A stretch of DNA of 64,000 nucleotides from Bacillus sp. Y1 (GCF_003586445.1 NZ_CP030028.1:1502501-1566500); one strand, 5' to 3'. Numbered from the stretch's first letter, positions 9,501 through 18,168 are shown. Program-made: numbers and translations. The notes: generated by a model not told the origin, from the sequence alone.

Positions 9501-9998
9501 AAGGTATTTAAAGACTATACGTCTATGGTTGAGCAGTTTGGCGATATTTCGGTGTTAGATACACCTACTTTCCTATACGGGATGAGATTAGGAGAGGAAA
9601 TAGAAGTCGAAATTGAAACAGGTAAAACACTAATCGTGAAGCTTATCTCTATTGGTCAGCCTCAAGCTGATGGTACTCGTATCGTTTACTTTGAGTTAAA
9701 TGGACAGCCGAGAGAGGTTGTTATTAAGGACGAAAGTATTAAGTCCACTGTTGCCACAAAGATTAAAGCTGATCCGAAGAAAGAAACTCATATTGGTGCT
9801 TCAATGCCAGGGACAGTAATTAAAGTGTTAGTCTCTAAAGACGAAAAGGTCGAAAAAGGTGATCACTTAATGATTACAGAAGCTATGAAAATGGAAACGA
9901 CGGTTCAAGCTCCGTTCTCAGGCTTTGTTAAAGACATTTATGTATCCAATGGAGAAGCAATTCAAACAGGTGACCTACTTATCGAGTTACAGAAATAA
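6561..9998 (+). CDS. pycA: Pyruvate carboxylase
   Basis: This 1145-residue biotin enzyme carboxylates pyruvate to oxaloacetate and is the main anaplerotic reaction of Bacillus. The order is as expected: biotin carboxylase (LVANRGEIAIR at the N-terminus, GGGGRGMR ATP-grasp loop, ERDCSVQRRHQKV), a carboxyltransferase TIM barrel (TDTTFRDAHQSLLATRVRT, HLHTHDTSGNG), an allosteric linker, and a biotinyl domain with AMKM, where Lys1110 is the biotin acceptor. The length equals the family norm. I place the start at TTG 6561, with GGGGTG 7 bases upstream; GTG at 6552 would overlap that site. It is flanked by terminators on both sides, so it is monocistronic. Confidence 0.97.
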   Translation: MQRKINKVLVANRGEIAIRVFRACTELNIRTVAIYSKEDSGAYHRYKADEAYIVGEGKKPIDAYLDIEGIINIAKHSDVDAIHPGYGFLSENIHFARRCEEEGIIFIGPKSKHLDMFGDKVKARTQAQAAKIPVIPGSDGPVNSLEEVIAFGKEYHYPIIIKASLGGGGRGMRIVRHLEEVKEAYERAKSEAKAAFGNDEVYVEKYIEKPKHIEVQIIGDEFGNIVHLFERDCSVQRRHQKVVEVAPCISISEDLRDRICLAAVDLMKNVDYLNAGTVEFLVSGDEFYFIEVNPRVQVEHTITEMITGVDIVQTQILVAEGHELHDETVGIPKQEDIRIMGYAIQSRVTTEDPLNNFMPDTGRLMTYRSGGGFGVRLDAGNGFQGAIITPYYDSLLVKLSTHALTYEQACAKMVRNLQEFRIRGIKTNIPFLENVVKHKDFRSGNYDTSFIDSSPELFMFPVRKDRGTKMLSYIGNVTINGFPGIEKKKKPVFDKPRIPVTDSLSVQSGTKQILDERGAEGLVKWIKEQPEVLLTDTTFRDAHQSLLATRVRTTDLKHIAEPTSLLLPDMFSLEMWGGATFDVAYNFLKEDPWDRLLTLRKQIPNVLFQMLLRASNAVGYKNYPDNVIREFVEKSAYAGIDVFRIFDSLNWVKGMEVAIQAVRDTGKIAEAAICYTGDILDTSRPKYNLNYYKDLAKELQNQGAHILAIKDMAGLLKPEAAYQLISELKETIDIPIHLHTHDTSGNGIFTYAKAIEAGVDIVDTALSTMAGLTSQPSANTLYYALEGNDRKPKVDIKALEQLSYYWEDVRKYYHDFESGMMSPHTEVYQHEMPGGQYSNLQQQAKAVGLADQWEDVKEMYARVNHMFGDIVKVTPSSKVVGDMALYMVQNELTEEDVLSKGDSLDFPNSVVELFEGYLGQPVGGFPEELQKVILKGREPITVRPGELLEDVDFTALKEKLFKELGRPVTSFDAIAYALYPKVFKDYTSMVEQFGDISVLDTPTFLYGMRLGEEIEVEIETGKTLIVKLISIGQPQADGTRIVYFELNGQPREVVIKDESIKSTVATKIKADPKKETHIGASMPGTVIKVLVSKDEKVEKGDHLMITEAMKMETTVQAPFSGFVKDIYVSNGEAIQTGDLLIELQK

Positions 9999-10002
9999 CC
10001 AG

Positions 10003-10038
10003 AAAAAAGGTGTTGCACATAAGTGCAACACCTTTTTT
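10003..10038. terminator. Bidirectional terminator between pycA and ctaA
   Basis: A perfect 16-bp stem (10003-10018 with 10023-10038, loop ATAA), A-rich on one end and T-rich on the other, lies between convergent genes. Confidence 0.93.
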
Positions 10039-10975
10039 ATATGGAATGATTATTTTTCTTGTTAAGAGCAATCTGATTCTTTTTACTTCGAGTAACGAGG
10101 AGGATAAAGTAGCTTAATACTCCGAATAAGCAAGAGATAAAAAACGCGTGAGCTAAGGCGACCGTTAAGTTAAGTTGAGTAAAAACGATTAAGGCTCCAG
10201 TCATTACTTGGAGTGATACAAGAATAAATGCTATCGTCCAACCCCAAACAATAACCTTTTCATGTTTGTAATGCTTATAAGCTAATAGAGTAATATATCC
10301 AATCCAAAGAAAAATTAACCCAGCTGCAAATCTGTGTCCCATCTGTACCCATTCATAAAAGTTTGTGGGTAAGCCTATTGCGTTATTCAAACAAAATGGC
10401 CAGTCTCTACATACTAGGCTAGCATTCACATGCCTTACTAGAGCGCCAGTGTAAACGACTACATAACTGTATACGCTAACTCCGATAATATGCTTTCGCA
10501 AACGTGAATCAATGATTAATTTATGAGCTTCAAAACGCTTGTCTATCTCAAAAATAAGTAGTGTTAAAAGTAAGACAGCAGCGAATGAAATCAAAGAGAT
10601 ACCAAAATGTAAAGCTAGTACAAAATCTGACTGGCCCCAAACAACAGCGGCAGCACCGATTAATCCTTGTAATACGAGGAAGAAAAAAGATAATGCCGAT
10701 AAAAATTTCGTCTCTCGGATATGACCAATCGTTTTCCAAGACCATATGGATAATACCAATACCATTAAGCCGACAACGCCTGAAACAACACGGTGAGCAA
10801 GTTCAATAATTAACTCAAGTGATATGTCAGTTGGAATAAGTTGACCATTACATAAAGGCCAAGAACGACCACAACCCATTCCAGACTCTGTTTTTGTAAC
10901 AAGAGCTCCTCCTAATAAAATAAATAACATACCAATCGTTGTAAGGACAGAAAACCATTTCAAGGCTCTGTTCAA
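10037..10975 (-). CDS. ctaA: Heme A synthase CtaA
   Basis: This 312-residue protein with about eight membrane spans oxidises heme O to heme A for the aa3/caa3 oxidases. It shows the four heme-binding histidine contexts of the family (LAHRV, ALHFG, MGHRF, LAHAF). The first extracytoplasmic cysteine pair, Cys35 and Cys42 in the GCGRSWPLC block, is at the same positions as in B. subtilis. A second pair (CRDWPFC) is also present. The start is TTG 10975 with AAGGTG 6 bases upstream; longer frames have no ribosome site. It is divergent from ctaB across a long AT-rich regulatory region. Confidence 0.95.
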   Translation of the reverse strand: MNRALKWFSVLTTIGMLFILLGGALVTKTESGMGCGRSWPLCNGQLIPTDISLELIIELAHRVVSGVVGLMVLVLSIWSWKTIGHIRETKFLSALSFFFLVLQGLIGAAAVVWGQSDFVLALHFGISLISFAAVLLLTLLIFEIDKRFEAHKLIIDSRLRKHIIGVSVYSYVVVYTGALVRHVNASLVCRDWPFCLNNAIGLPTNFYEWVQMGHRFAAGLIFLWIGYITLLAYKHYKHEKVIVWGWTIAFILVSLQVMTGALIVFTQLNLTVALAHAFFISCLFGVLSYFILLVTRSKKNQIALNKKNNHSI

Positions 10976-10996
10976 AAAAATCACCTTCTCATCTAA

Positions 10997-11005
10997 GTTC
11001 ACAAA
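10997..11005 (-). promoter_or_regulatory. ResD-like site upstream of ctaA
   Basis: On the ctaA strand this reads TTTGTGAAC, one base from the ResD consensus TTTGTGAAT. The same nonamer occurs in the ctaB-side array at 11372-11380. Confidence 0.4.
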
Positions 11006-11349
11006 TTTGTCATAAGTTTCTATTGACATGTATAATGAACAGTATAATAATAACCACATTTTAATATATCTTTATCATAACGAATTAGTAGGAAAAAAAA
11101 TAGAAGTTAATATGAGAAATACTGCATTTTTGATACTACACAATCTACCGAGTTTTTACAATATATATTATGCATTTAACACTATGAGCGAATTGGAAAC
11201 TAATAGGTTGTTTTTAAAATATAATTATAGGGATGGTAGGGATACATATTGGAGTTTGTTTTAAAGGAATTATACAATCAATCAACTGTGAAAATGTTAT
11301 TTTAACAAAATAAACGGTCTGTTTTACAAAACAAATCAGGACACAAATA
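11006..11349. other. AT-rich ctaA-ctaB intergenic region without a credible gene
   Basis: The divergent pair is separated by 627 bases (10976-11602). Within it I see promoter-like AT-rich sequence and short open frames without ribosome sites or protein-like composition, and no hairpin terminator. The regulatory boxes listed separately are the only recognisable content. Confidence 0.6.
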
Positions 11350-11380
11350 ATTCAAAAATAATTCAAAAAAAGTTCACAAA
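11350..11380 (+). promoter_or_regulatory. Tandem ResD-like boxes upstream of ctaB
   Basis: Three related nonamers, ATTCAAAAA (11350-11358), ATTCAAAAA (11361-11369) and GTTCACAAA (11372-11380), start exactly 11 bases apart. The last is 8 of 9 identical to the reverse complement of the ResD consensus TTTGTGAAT. ResD activates ctaA and ctaB in B. subtilis, so the location agrees with known biology. Confidence 0.5.
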
Positions 11381-11602
11381 AATGGAGCGAAGTATGATTT
11401 AATAGATTGAGGAAATGTTATTTTTCTACACAAATATTTAACATTATTTCCACTATTAAGATAATGAAAACTATTGGCAGAATATTGACTAAAATCGGTG
11501 ATAGCCGTTTTTCATTACAATATAGCATTAGAGCTAATAATGTACTATAGTTATTGTAGTGTCGTGAGACCGGATTTGTGTACAGGGAAAGGAGGAGAGG
11601 AA

Positions 11603-12535
11603 ATGGCGGGTTCAAGATCAATAAGTGAAGCAACGATAAACGGTGATGATAACGGCATTGAGATACCAAAGACAAATGCATGGAAGGATTTCCTTGCTTT
11701 GATTAAAATTGGTATCGTAAACTCCAACTTAATTACTACCTTTACTGGACTTTGGTTAGCGCTTCACTTTGGAGAGAAAAGCTTCTTATCAAATCTAGAT
11801 ATTGTTTTTTATACGTTAATTGGATCTTCGCTCATTATAGCAGGATCCTGTGCCATAAATAACTACATTGATAGAGATATTGATCCTCTAATGGAACGCA
11901 CAAAGGATAGACCAACAGTAACGGGAAACATTCAGCCACGAAAAGTAATTATAATGGGGTTAACCCTTATTACAATAGGTACTATTTTTCTTGCGTTAAC
12001 AACAATAACAGCTGTTGTTATCGGACTTGTAGGAGTGTTTAGCTATGTTGTACTTTATACGATGTGGTCTAAGCGCCAACTTGTTTCAAATACCATCATA
12101 GGAAGTATATCAGGTGCCGTACCACCACTGATTGGTTGGTCAGCGGTTGATGGGGATTTGAGTATCATGGCATGGAGTTTATTCTTAATTATGTTTGCAT
12201 GGCAACCACCTCATTTTTATGCATTAGCGATGAGAAGGGTTGAAGAATATAGAGCTGCTAGCATTCCTATGTTACCAGTTGTAAAAGGATTTGAAACAAC
12301 AAAAAAGCATATCATTTTATGGATTGTTGCGTTGTTGCCGCTTCCATTCTTACTGACTAGCTTAGGGATACCATTCCTAATTTTAGCGTCAGCATTAAAT
12401 GTTGGATGGTTAGTTACTGGTTTATATGGCTATAAGAAAAAGGACGATATGAAATGGGCAAAGATCATGTTTGTCTATTCACTACAATATCTAACTATTC
12501 TTTTTGTAGCTATGGTAATTGTCACACTAATATAA
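11603..12535 (+). CDS. ctaB: Protoheme IX farnesyltransferase (heme O synthase) CtaB
   Basis: This 310-residue UbiA-family membrane prenyltransferase adds a farnesyl group to heme B to make heme O, the substrate of CtaA. Visible motifs are the first aspartate-rich block [19 protein letters not shown] and a second polar loop after [11 protein letters not shown]. Eight to nine hydrophobic segments follow a hydrophilic N-terminus of about 35 residues. The ATG at 11603 is chosen because it follows AAAGGAGGAGAGG; an upstream open frame reaching 11498 has no ribosome site. It is the first gene of the ctaBCDEF cluster. Confidence 0.95.
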   Translation: MAGSRSISEATINGDDNGIEIPKTNAWKDFLALIKIGIVNSNLITTFTGLWLALHFGEKSFLSNLDIVFYTLIGSSLIIAGSCAINNYIDRDIDPLMERTKDRPTVTGNIQPRKVIIMGLTLITIGTIFLALTTITAVVIGLVGVFSYVVLYTMWSKRQLVSNTIIGSISGAVPPLIGWSAVDGDLSIMAWSLFLIMFAWQPPHFYALAMRRVEEYRAASIPMLPVVKGFETTKKHIILWIVALLPLPFLLTSLGIPFLILASALNVGWLVTGLYGYKKKDDMKWAKIMFVYSLQYLTILFVAMVIVTLI

Positions 12536-12552
12536 AATATGTTTGTTAGAAA

Positions 12553-12599
12553 AACCTTTCCCTCCTGTCTGAGGGAGAGGTTGTCTATAAATTTTTTTT
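12553..12599 (+). terminator. Weak terminator or attenuator between ctaB and ctaC
   Basis: A 12-bp stem (12553-12564 with 12571-12582, one G-U pair, loop CTGTCT) is followed nine bases later by eight T. The gap weakens it, so partial read-through from ctaB into ctaC is likely, in line with partial termination as I recall it for this junction in B. subtilis. Confidence 0.55.
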
Positions 12600-12655
12600 A
12601 CTGATCAAACATTTCAGGGAAGAAATATTTTACGAAAGAGGGGTTTGATTAAGCT

Positions 12656-13726
12656 ATGAAAAGGCTTGCGAAATGGCGAATGATTTCAATGTTTGCAATC
12701 ATAACGCTACTGCTTTCCGGATGTGGTGAACCGTTCTTGTCAACGTTACAGCCAGCCGGTGAGGTTGCTAAAGAGCAATTTGATTTAATGATGTTATCCG
12801 TGGCGATAATGGTAGGGGTAATTATCGTCGTAACCTTGATCTTCGCGATCGTGGTTGTAAAATTCCGCCGCAGGGATAATAGCATTCCAAAACAGGTGGA
12901 AGGTAGTCATAAGCTAGAAATCATTTGGACTGTTATCCCAATTATTCTACTTCTTATTCTTGCTGTTCCAACAGTAGCTTCTACATTTAAGTTTGCGGAT
13001 GTATCAGAGATGGATAAGAAAAATGAAGAGGGTAAAACGGATGCACTAGTAATTAATGTCCGAGCTAACCTTTATTGGTGGGAATTCGAGTATCCAAACG
13101 AAGAAATTATTACGAGTCAGGACCTTGTTGTTCCTACAGGACAAAAGGTGTACTTTAACTTAAAGGCATCTGATGTAAAGCACTCTTTCTGGATTCCTGC
13201 TGTTGGTGGGAAAATGGATACAAACACTGACAACGTGAACAGATTTTATTTGCAATTCGATGAACAAAAAGCAAACGAAGCTGGAGATTTATTTTACGGG
13301 AAATGTGCGGAGCTTTGCGGACCTTCTCACGCTCTAATGGACTTTAAAGTTAAAGCGATTTCACCAGATGAGTTTGACAAGTGGGTTGCCGATATGCAAT
13401 CTGTCAAAGAACCTGAAACGGCTGAAACGCCTCTAGCTCAACAAGGTCAAGAAGTCTTTAATAACAGCTGTATTGGATGTCATGCTGTAACACCAGCTAC
13501 TGGTGCTCCAGAAGCTGCTCGTCTTGGACCAAATTTAACGAACTTTGGTGAAAGATCACGTATTGCAGGTGTATTAGACCATACAGAAGAAGAGCTTAAA
13601 AACTGGATTTCTGATCCTGAAGCGTATAAGCCAGGGAACAAAATGACAAATGCATACAACAAATTAACTCCAGAAGAATTAGATGCTGTAGCAGAATACT
13701 TAATGAACTTAAAGGTACAGGATTAA
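12656..13726 (+). CDS. ctaC: Cytochrome caa3 oxidase subunit II with fused cytochrome c
   Basis: The 356-residue lipoprotein has signal-lipobox LLLSGC with acylated Cys23, two transmembrane helices (about 38-65 and 85-105), then the CuA cupredoxin domain. Cys217, Cys221, His225 and Met228 are CuA ligands. A C-terminal class I cytochrome c domain carries CIGCH (Cys272, Cys275, His276), with a likely methionine ligand in the GNKM block. The fusion makes this a caa3-type enzyme that accepts electrons from cytochrome c. ctaD follows after 31 bases with its own strong ribosome site. Confidence 0.97.
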   Translation: MKRLAKWRMISMFAIITLLLSGCGEPFLSTLQPAGEVAKEQFDLMMLSVAIMVGVIIVVTLIFAIVVVKFRRRDNSIPKQVEGSHKLEIIWTVIPIILLLILAVPTVASTFKFADVSEMDKKNEEGKTDALVINVRANLYWWEFEYPNEEIITSQDLVVPTGQKVYFNLKASDVKHSFWIPAVGGKMDTNTDNVNRFYLQFDEQKANEAGDLFYGKCAELCGPSHALMDFKVKAISPDEFDKWVADMQSVKEPETAETPLAQQGQEVFNNSCIGCHAVTPATGAPEAARLGPNLTNFGERSRIAGVLDHTEEELKNWISDPEAYKPGNKMTNAYNKLTPEELDAVAEYLMNLKVQD

Positions 13727-13757
13727 GAGGGGACTTTGTTAAAAGGGAGGTAGAATT

Positions 13758-15626
13758 GTGAGTACCTATGCTCAGAAAAAGGGGTTCGGAGCGACTGTAT
13801 GGGATTACTTAACTACAGTAGACCATAAAAAGATCGCTATCCTTTACTTAATTGCAGGTGGACTATTCTTTGTTTTAGGTGGTCTAGAAGCAATGTTTAT
13901 TCGTATCCAGCTTGCAGTACCAAACAATGATTTTGTAAGCGCTGGATTATATAACGAAATTCTAACGATGCATGGAACAACAATGATTTTCTTAGCAGCC
14001 ATGCCTCTGTTATTTGGTTTTATGAATGCCATAATGCCATTACAAATCGGAGCACGTGACGTTGCGTTTCCATTTGTGAATGCACTTGGATTTTGGTTAT
14101 TCTTTTTTGGTGGTATTTTCTTAAACCTATCTTGGTTTTTAGGAGGAGCGCCAGATGCTGGTTGGACTTCATATGCATCTCTATCGATGGCATCGGAAGG
14201 ACACGGAATTGATTTCTATGCACTAGGATTACAGATATCTGGTGCGGGTACGTTAATGGGGGGGATTAACTTCCTAGTAACGATTATCAATATGCGTGCT
14301 CCTGGGATGACTTACATGAGAATGCCATTGTTTACATGGTCTACATTCGTGGCATCAGCACTTATTTTATTTGCATTTCCTCCACTTACAGTGGGACTAT
14401 TCTTGATGATTTTTGACCGTATGTTCGGTTCAAACTTCTTTGATGTTGCAAATGGTGGGAATACTGTCATTTGGGAGCATTTATTCTGGATCTTCGGACA
14501 CCCAGAGGTTTATATTTTAGTCTTACCGGCTTTCGGTATTTTCTCGGAAATTTTTGCTACTTTTTCGAGAAAACGTCTGTTTGGATACTCATCTATGGTG
14601 TTTGCTACCGTTCTTATTGGATTCTTAGGATTCATGGTTTGGGCTCACCATATGTTTACAACTGGATTAGGTCCAATTGCTAATGCAATCTTTGCTGTTG
14701 CAACGATGGCAATTGCTGTTCCTACTGGAATTAAAATCTTTAACTGGCTCTTCACGATGTGGGGAGGAAGCATCAAGTTCACAACACCTATGCTTTATGC
14801 AGTTGCATTTATTCCATCTTTCGTAGGTGGTGGTGTAACAGGGGTTATGCTTGCTTCAGCTGCAGCTGATTATCAATACCATGATTCCTATTTCGTAGTT
14901 GCCCATTTCCACTATGTTATCGTTGGTGGAGTTGTATTTGGTCTTTTAGCAGCGACACATTTCTATTGGCCAAAAATGTTTGGAACAATGTTAAACGAAA
15001 CATTAGGAAAAATCACTTTCTGGTTATTCTTAATTGGATTCCACTTAACATTCTTTATCCAGCATTTCCTAGGATTAATGGGGATGCCAAGACGTATTTT
15101 CACATTCTTACCTAACCAAGGCTTGGATGCTGGGAACTTAATTAGTACGATTGGTGCATTCTTTATGGCGATTGCTACATTAATTCTGTTAATTAACATT
15201 GTGATAACAAGCGTGAAAAATCAAAAGGTTGGAAATGATCCTTGGGAAGATGGACGTACACTTGAGTGGGCAATTCCGTCACCGCCACCTTTCTACAACT
15301 TTAAACAGCTTCCGCTTGTTCGTGGATTAGATCCACTATGGATTGAAAAAATGGAAGGCAAAAATGGTATGACACCGGCTGAGCCGCTTGGTGACATCCA
15401 TATGCCAAACAATTCATTTAACCCATTTATGATTTCACTTGGATTATTTGTGGCCGCATTTGGTGCACTTTACCGTGAAGATTATAATTGGGGTGTAATG
15501 GTTCTTATCGCAGGTATGGGCATTACGCTATTATCAATGTTCGTACGTTCTGTTAAGGATGATCATGGCTTCCATATTCACAAGGAAGATCTATTAAACG
15601 ATGATGATAAGGGGGGGAAGGCATAA
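13758..15626 (+). CDS. ctaD: Cytochrome caa3 oxidase subunit I
   Basis: This 622-residue heme-copper oxidase catalytic subunit starts at GTG behind AGGGAGGTAG. Typical blocks include LTMHGTTMIFLAAMP, FGHPEVYILVLPAFG with the cross-linked His-Tyr pair, WAHHMFTTG (the CuB histidines) and HFHYVIVGG (heme ligand histidines). The C-terminus carries extra transmembrane helices after the PWEDGRTLEWAIPSPPP block, as in Bacillus CtaD. It reduces oxygen to water and pumps protons. The TAA stop overlaps the ATG of ctaE by one base, so the two are translationally coupled. Confidence 0.97.
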   Translation: MSTYAQKKGFGATVWDYLTTVDHKKIAILYLIAGGLFFVLGGLEAMFIRIQLAVPNNDFVSAGLYNEILTMHGTTMIFLAAMPLLFGFMNAIMPLQIGARDVAFPFVNALGFWLFFFGGIFLNLSWFLGGAPDAGWTSYASLSMASEGHGIDFYALGLQISGAGTLMGGINFLVTIINMRAPGMTYMRMPLFTWSTFVASALILFAFPPLTVGLFLMIFDRMFGSNFFDVANGGNTVIWEHLFWIFGHPEVYILVLPAFGIFSEIFATFSRKRLFGYSSMVFATVLIGFLGFMVWAHHMFTTGLGPIANAIFAVATMAIAVPTGIKIFNWLFTMWGGSIKFTTPMLYAVAFIPSFVGGGVTGVMLASAAADYQYHDSYFVVAHFHYVIVGGVVFGLLAATHFYWPKMFGTMLNETLGKITFWLFLIGFHLTFFIQHFLGLMGMPRRIFTFLPNQGLDAGNLISTIGAFFMAIATLILLINIVITSVKNQKVGNDPWEDGRTLEWAIPSPPPFYNFKQLPLVRGLDPLWIEKMEGKNGMTPAEPLGDIHMPNNSFNPFMISLGLFVAAFGALYREDYNWGVMVLIAGMGITLLSMFVRSVKDDHGFHIHKEDLLNDDDKGGKA

Positions 15627-16255
15627 TGCATGTAGAAGATAAGTTTACTGCTGAAACATGGCCTGCCGCACCTGAAAAGCAAACCCTTGAAGGAAAAAAT
15701 AAATTTTTAGGCTTTTGGTTATTTCTGGGTGGAGAGACGGTTCTCTTTGCATCACTTTTTGCAACTTACTTAGCATTAAAGGATAAGGTTCCGAATGCTG
15801 AACACGCACTAGCAAAGGATCTTTTCGAATTGCCACTTGTATTTGTGGCAACGATGTTACTTTTAACTAGTTCGTTAACAAGTGTATATGCAATGTACCA
15901 TATGAAAAACTTTAATTTCAAAAAGATGCAGCTATGGTTAGGTTTAACAGTGCTGCTAGGACTTGCGTTCTTGCTTCTTGAAATCTACGAGTTCAATCAC
16001 TATGTACATGAGTTTCATCATACATTTACAAGTAGTGCATTTGGATCTGCTTTTTATACACTTGTTGGATTCCACGGAGGTCACGTTGCTTTCGGTCTTT
16101 TATGGATCGTCACGTTAATGGTAAGAAATGCAAAGCGTGGGTTAGATTTGTACAATGCTCCAAAGTTTTATGTTGCAAGTCTTTACTGGCACTTTATTGA
16201 CGTGGTGTGGGTATTTATCTTCACGGTAGTATATTTAATGGGAATGGTGGGATAA
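15626..16255 (+). CDS. ctaE: Cytochrome caa3 oxidase subunit III
   Basis: This 209-residue protein has five hydrophobic segments. The signatures FWLFLGGETVLFASLF, GFHGGHVAFGL and SLYWHFIDVVWVFIF are those of bacterial subunit III, with the conserved glutamate and histidine of the family. It stabilises subunit I during turnover. It shares one base with the ctaD stop codon and is followed by ctaF after 4 bases. Confidence 0.96.
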   Translation: MHVEDKFTAETWPAAPEKQTLEGKNKFLGFWLFLGGETVLFASLFATYLALKDKVPNAEHALAKDLFELPLVFVATMLLLTSSLTSVYAMYHMKNFNFKKMQLWLGLTVLLGLAFLLLEIYEFNHYVHEFHHTFTSSAFGSAFYTLVGFHGGHVAFGLLWIVTLMVRNAKRGLDLYNAPKFYVASLYWHFIDVVWVFIFTVVYLMGMVG

Positions 16256-16259
16256 ACTG

Positions 16260-16595
16260 ATGGCAAGTGAACAAACACATTCAGGTAACCCTAAAGTAGA
16301 CATTGAATATCGTAAAAAGAAAAGTGCAGAGGAAATGCGCTATCAAATCGTATCATTTTCTATGATGATCTTTTTGACTTTTGTAGCATTTATTGCTGTA
16401 GGCTATGGTGATTTTTCGGCATGGTTTATCGTTCCTTTCATTCTTTTGCTAGCTGTCGTGCAAGTAGTCTTTCAATTATATTACTTCATGCATATGAGTC
16501 ATAAGGGACATGAAGCGCCAGCGCTTTTCCTATATTCAGGTTTATTAGTTGGGTTAATAACAATATTAGCTTTTATGACCATTATTTGGTGGTAA
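16260..16595 (+). CDS. ctaF: Cytochrome caa3 oxidase subunit IV
   Basis: This 111-residue protein has three hydrophobic helices after a charged N-terminus of about 28 residues. The block FQLYYFMHMSHKG is typical of CtaF/CoxD-type subunit IV, which assists CuB incorporation and assembly. It is the last gene before a strong terminator, so ctaB-F is one cluster and ctaG has its own promoter. Confidence 0.93.
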   Translation: MASEQTHSGNPKVDIEYRKKKSAEEMRYQIVSFSMMIFLTFVAFIAVGYGDFSAWFIVPFILLLAVVQVVFQLYYFMHMSHKGHEAPALFLYSGLLVGLITILAFMTIIWW

Positions 16596-16602
16596 TTGAG
16601 TA

Positions 16603-16637
16603 AAAGAAAATCGGCCTTTTAAGCCGATTTTCTTTTT
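16603..16637 (+). terminator. Terminator of the ctaCDEF cluster
   Basis: A 13-bp stem (16603-16615 with 16623-16635) containing AAATCGGC/GCCGATTT is followed by T residues. Confidence 0.92.
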
Positions 16638-16664
16638 GCACTAAATAAAGGAAAACCTCATTCA

Positions 16665-16694
16665 TTGTAGTATTCATTACAAATCAGGTATAAT
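16665..16694 (+). promoter_or_regulatory. Sigma-A promoter candidate for ctaG
   Basis: A -35 TTGTAG, an 18-base spacer and a perfect -10 TATAAT (16689-16694) lie between the ctaF terminator and ctaG. Confidence 0.6.
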
Positions 16695-16727
16695 ATAACT
16701 GACTTAAAAATAACGAGGTGATCGTCA

Positions 16728-17633
16728 TTGGCGCTTGATATATTTGGTTTTAGGGCATTATGGAGTCCATTTTTCCTTATTCTTTTACTTGTGATTTTAG
16801 CTAGCTATTTTCTCGTTACTACGAAGTACCGAACTCTTTTTCAACAATCTGAAGCATTAACGAGAAAACAATGGATCAGCTTTGCTTCAGCTATGATTCT
16901 CTTGTATGTGGTGAAGGGATCTCCCATTGATTTGCTAGGACATATAATGTTTTACGTTCATATGATCCAAATGGCAATTCTTTATTTAGTGATTCCTATT
17001 CTATTTATTTATGGAATTCCTCCATGGGTTTGGAGATCTGTACTATCTAGACCAATCATTAAACCATCGTTTGCATTTTTCACAAAACCACTAATTGCAC
17101 TTATTCTTTTTAATGGAGTCTTCTCTTTTTACCACGTTCCTAATATTTTTGATATTGTAAAAACAGATATGTGGTTGCACGCCATTTATACTTCGGTACT
17201 ATTTTTATTAGCGATTTGTATGTGGTGGCCACTAGTGAACGAGTTAGAAGAGTATGAAACATTAAACGGGTTAAAAAAGGTAGGTTATATTTTTGCTGAT
17301 GGAATTTTGTTAACTCCAGCATGTGCATTAATTATCTTTGCAGATACACCAATGTATTCTACTTTTTCTGATCCGAACGCATGGGCAAGCGCACTTGAAT
17401 TATGCGTTCCATCAACGACACTAGCTTCTTTAAATTTAAGTGGGCCAGAGATGTTTAATTCGATGTCGCTTCTTGAGGATCAACAAACGGGCGGAGTGTT
17501 AATGAAAGTAATCCAAGAGGTTGTGTACGGTGTGATCTTAGCACAGGTGTTCTTTGCTTGGTTCAAAAAGGAACAAACGATTGATGAATTACCTACAAGT
17601 CAAACTAGCCTTCAACCAGAACCTACTAAATAA
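16728..17633 (+). CDS. ctaG: Cytochrome oxidase assembly factor CtaG
   Basis: This 301-residue polytopic protein of the caa3-type CtaG family (not the Cox11 type) has about seven membrane helices. Histidine- and tryptophan-rich segments such as LLGHIMFYVHMIQMA and a polar loop near residue 190-205 are typical. In B. subtilis CtaG is needed for active caa3 oxidase, probably in copper delivery. It starts at TTG 16728 behind GAGGTG. It is followed by a DUF420 gene after 25 bases with AGAGGAG, suggesting a two-gene assembly operon. Confidence 0.93.
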   Translation: MALDIFGFRALWSPFFLILLLVILASYFLVTTKYRTLFQQSEALTRKQWISFASAMILLYVVKGSPIDLLGHIMFYVHMIQMAILYLVIPILFIYGIPPWVWRSVLSRPIIKPSFAFFTKPLIALILFNGVFSFYHVPNIFDIVKTDMWLHAIYTSVLFLLAICMWWPLVNELEEYETLNGLKKVGYIFADGILLTPACALIIFADTPMYSTFSDPNAWASALELCVPSTTLASLNLSGPEMFNSMSLLEDQQTGGVLMKVIQEVVYGVILAQVFFAWFKKEQTIDELPTSQTSLQPEPTK

Positions 17634-17658
17634 AATAAGTTATTAAGAGGAGAAACAA

Positions 17659-18126
17659 ATGGAGTTCACATTACCTATTTTACCTACAATTAGTACTACC
17701 TTTATTGTGCTAAGTGGTCTAACTGTTGCAATTGGATGGTGGCAAATCAAGCAACGTAAAATAGAGGCCCATCAAAAAACGATGTTTTTAGCAGCAATAT
17801 TCGCTATTATCTTCTTTGTCATCTATGCTAGCCGAACCATTTTTATTGGTAACACAGCGTTTGGTGGACCAGATGATATTAAAATTTACTATACAATTTT
17901 TTTGATCTTCCATATTACATTGGCGACGGTTGGAGCAGTATTAGGGATCATTTCGTTGTATACAGGCTATAAAAAGCAACTAGAAAAGCATAGAAAACTC
18001 GGACCAATCACAAGCATTGTTTGGTTTTTTACAGCTATTACAGGAGTAGCGGTTTACCTGCTATTATACGTTTTTTACCACGGTGGAGAAACTACTTCTG
18101 TTATCAAAGCAATCCTAGGGTTCTAA
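17659..18126 (+). CDS. DUF420 membrane protein, CtaM/YozB-like oxidase assembly candidate
   Basis: This 155-residue protein has four membrane helices. Histidines sit in helix positions (EAHQKT, LIFHITLA, KHRKLG, FYHGG), as in the DUF420 family. The family includes CtaM of Staphylococcus aureus, required for the aa3 menaquinol oxidase, and B. subtilis YozB. Its position directly after ctaG in an apparent operon supports an assembly role for the caa3 enzyme here. B. subtilis has yozB elsewhere, so linkage to cta is informative. Assignment of function is by family and context. Confidence 0.85.
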   Translation: MEFTLPILPTISTTFIVLSGLTVAIGWWQIKQRKIEAHQKTMFLAAIFAIIFFVIYASRTIFIGNTAFGGPDDIKIYYTIFLIFHITLATVGAVLGIISLYTGYKKQLEKHRKLGPITSIVWFFTAITGVAVYLLLYVFYHGGETTSVIKAILGF

Positions 18127-18134
18127 TGAAGCAT

Positions 18135-18168
18135 AAAAGTGCTACAAGTAATTGTGGCGCTTTTTTTT
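18135..18168 (+). terminator. Terminator of the ctaG unit
   Basis: A stem of AAAAGTGCTACA with TGTGGCGCTTTT (G-U pairs allowed) is followed by a T run. Confidence 0.85.

Noticed and set aside
11028..11264. A 78-codon frame in the ctaA-ctaB intergenic region
   Set aside because: It is AT-driven, has no ribosome site, and its residues are dominated by Asn, Tyr, Leu and Ile. The region is better explained as regulatory.
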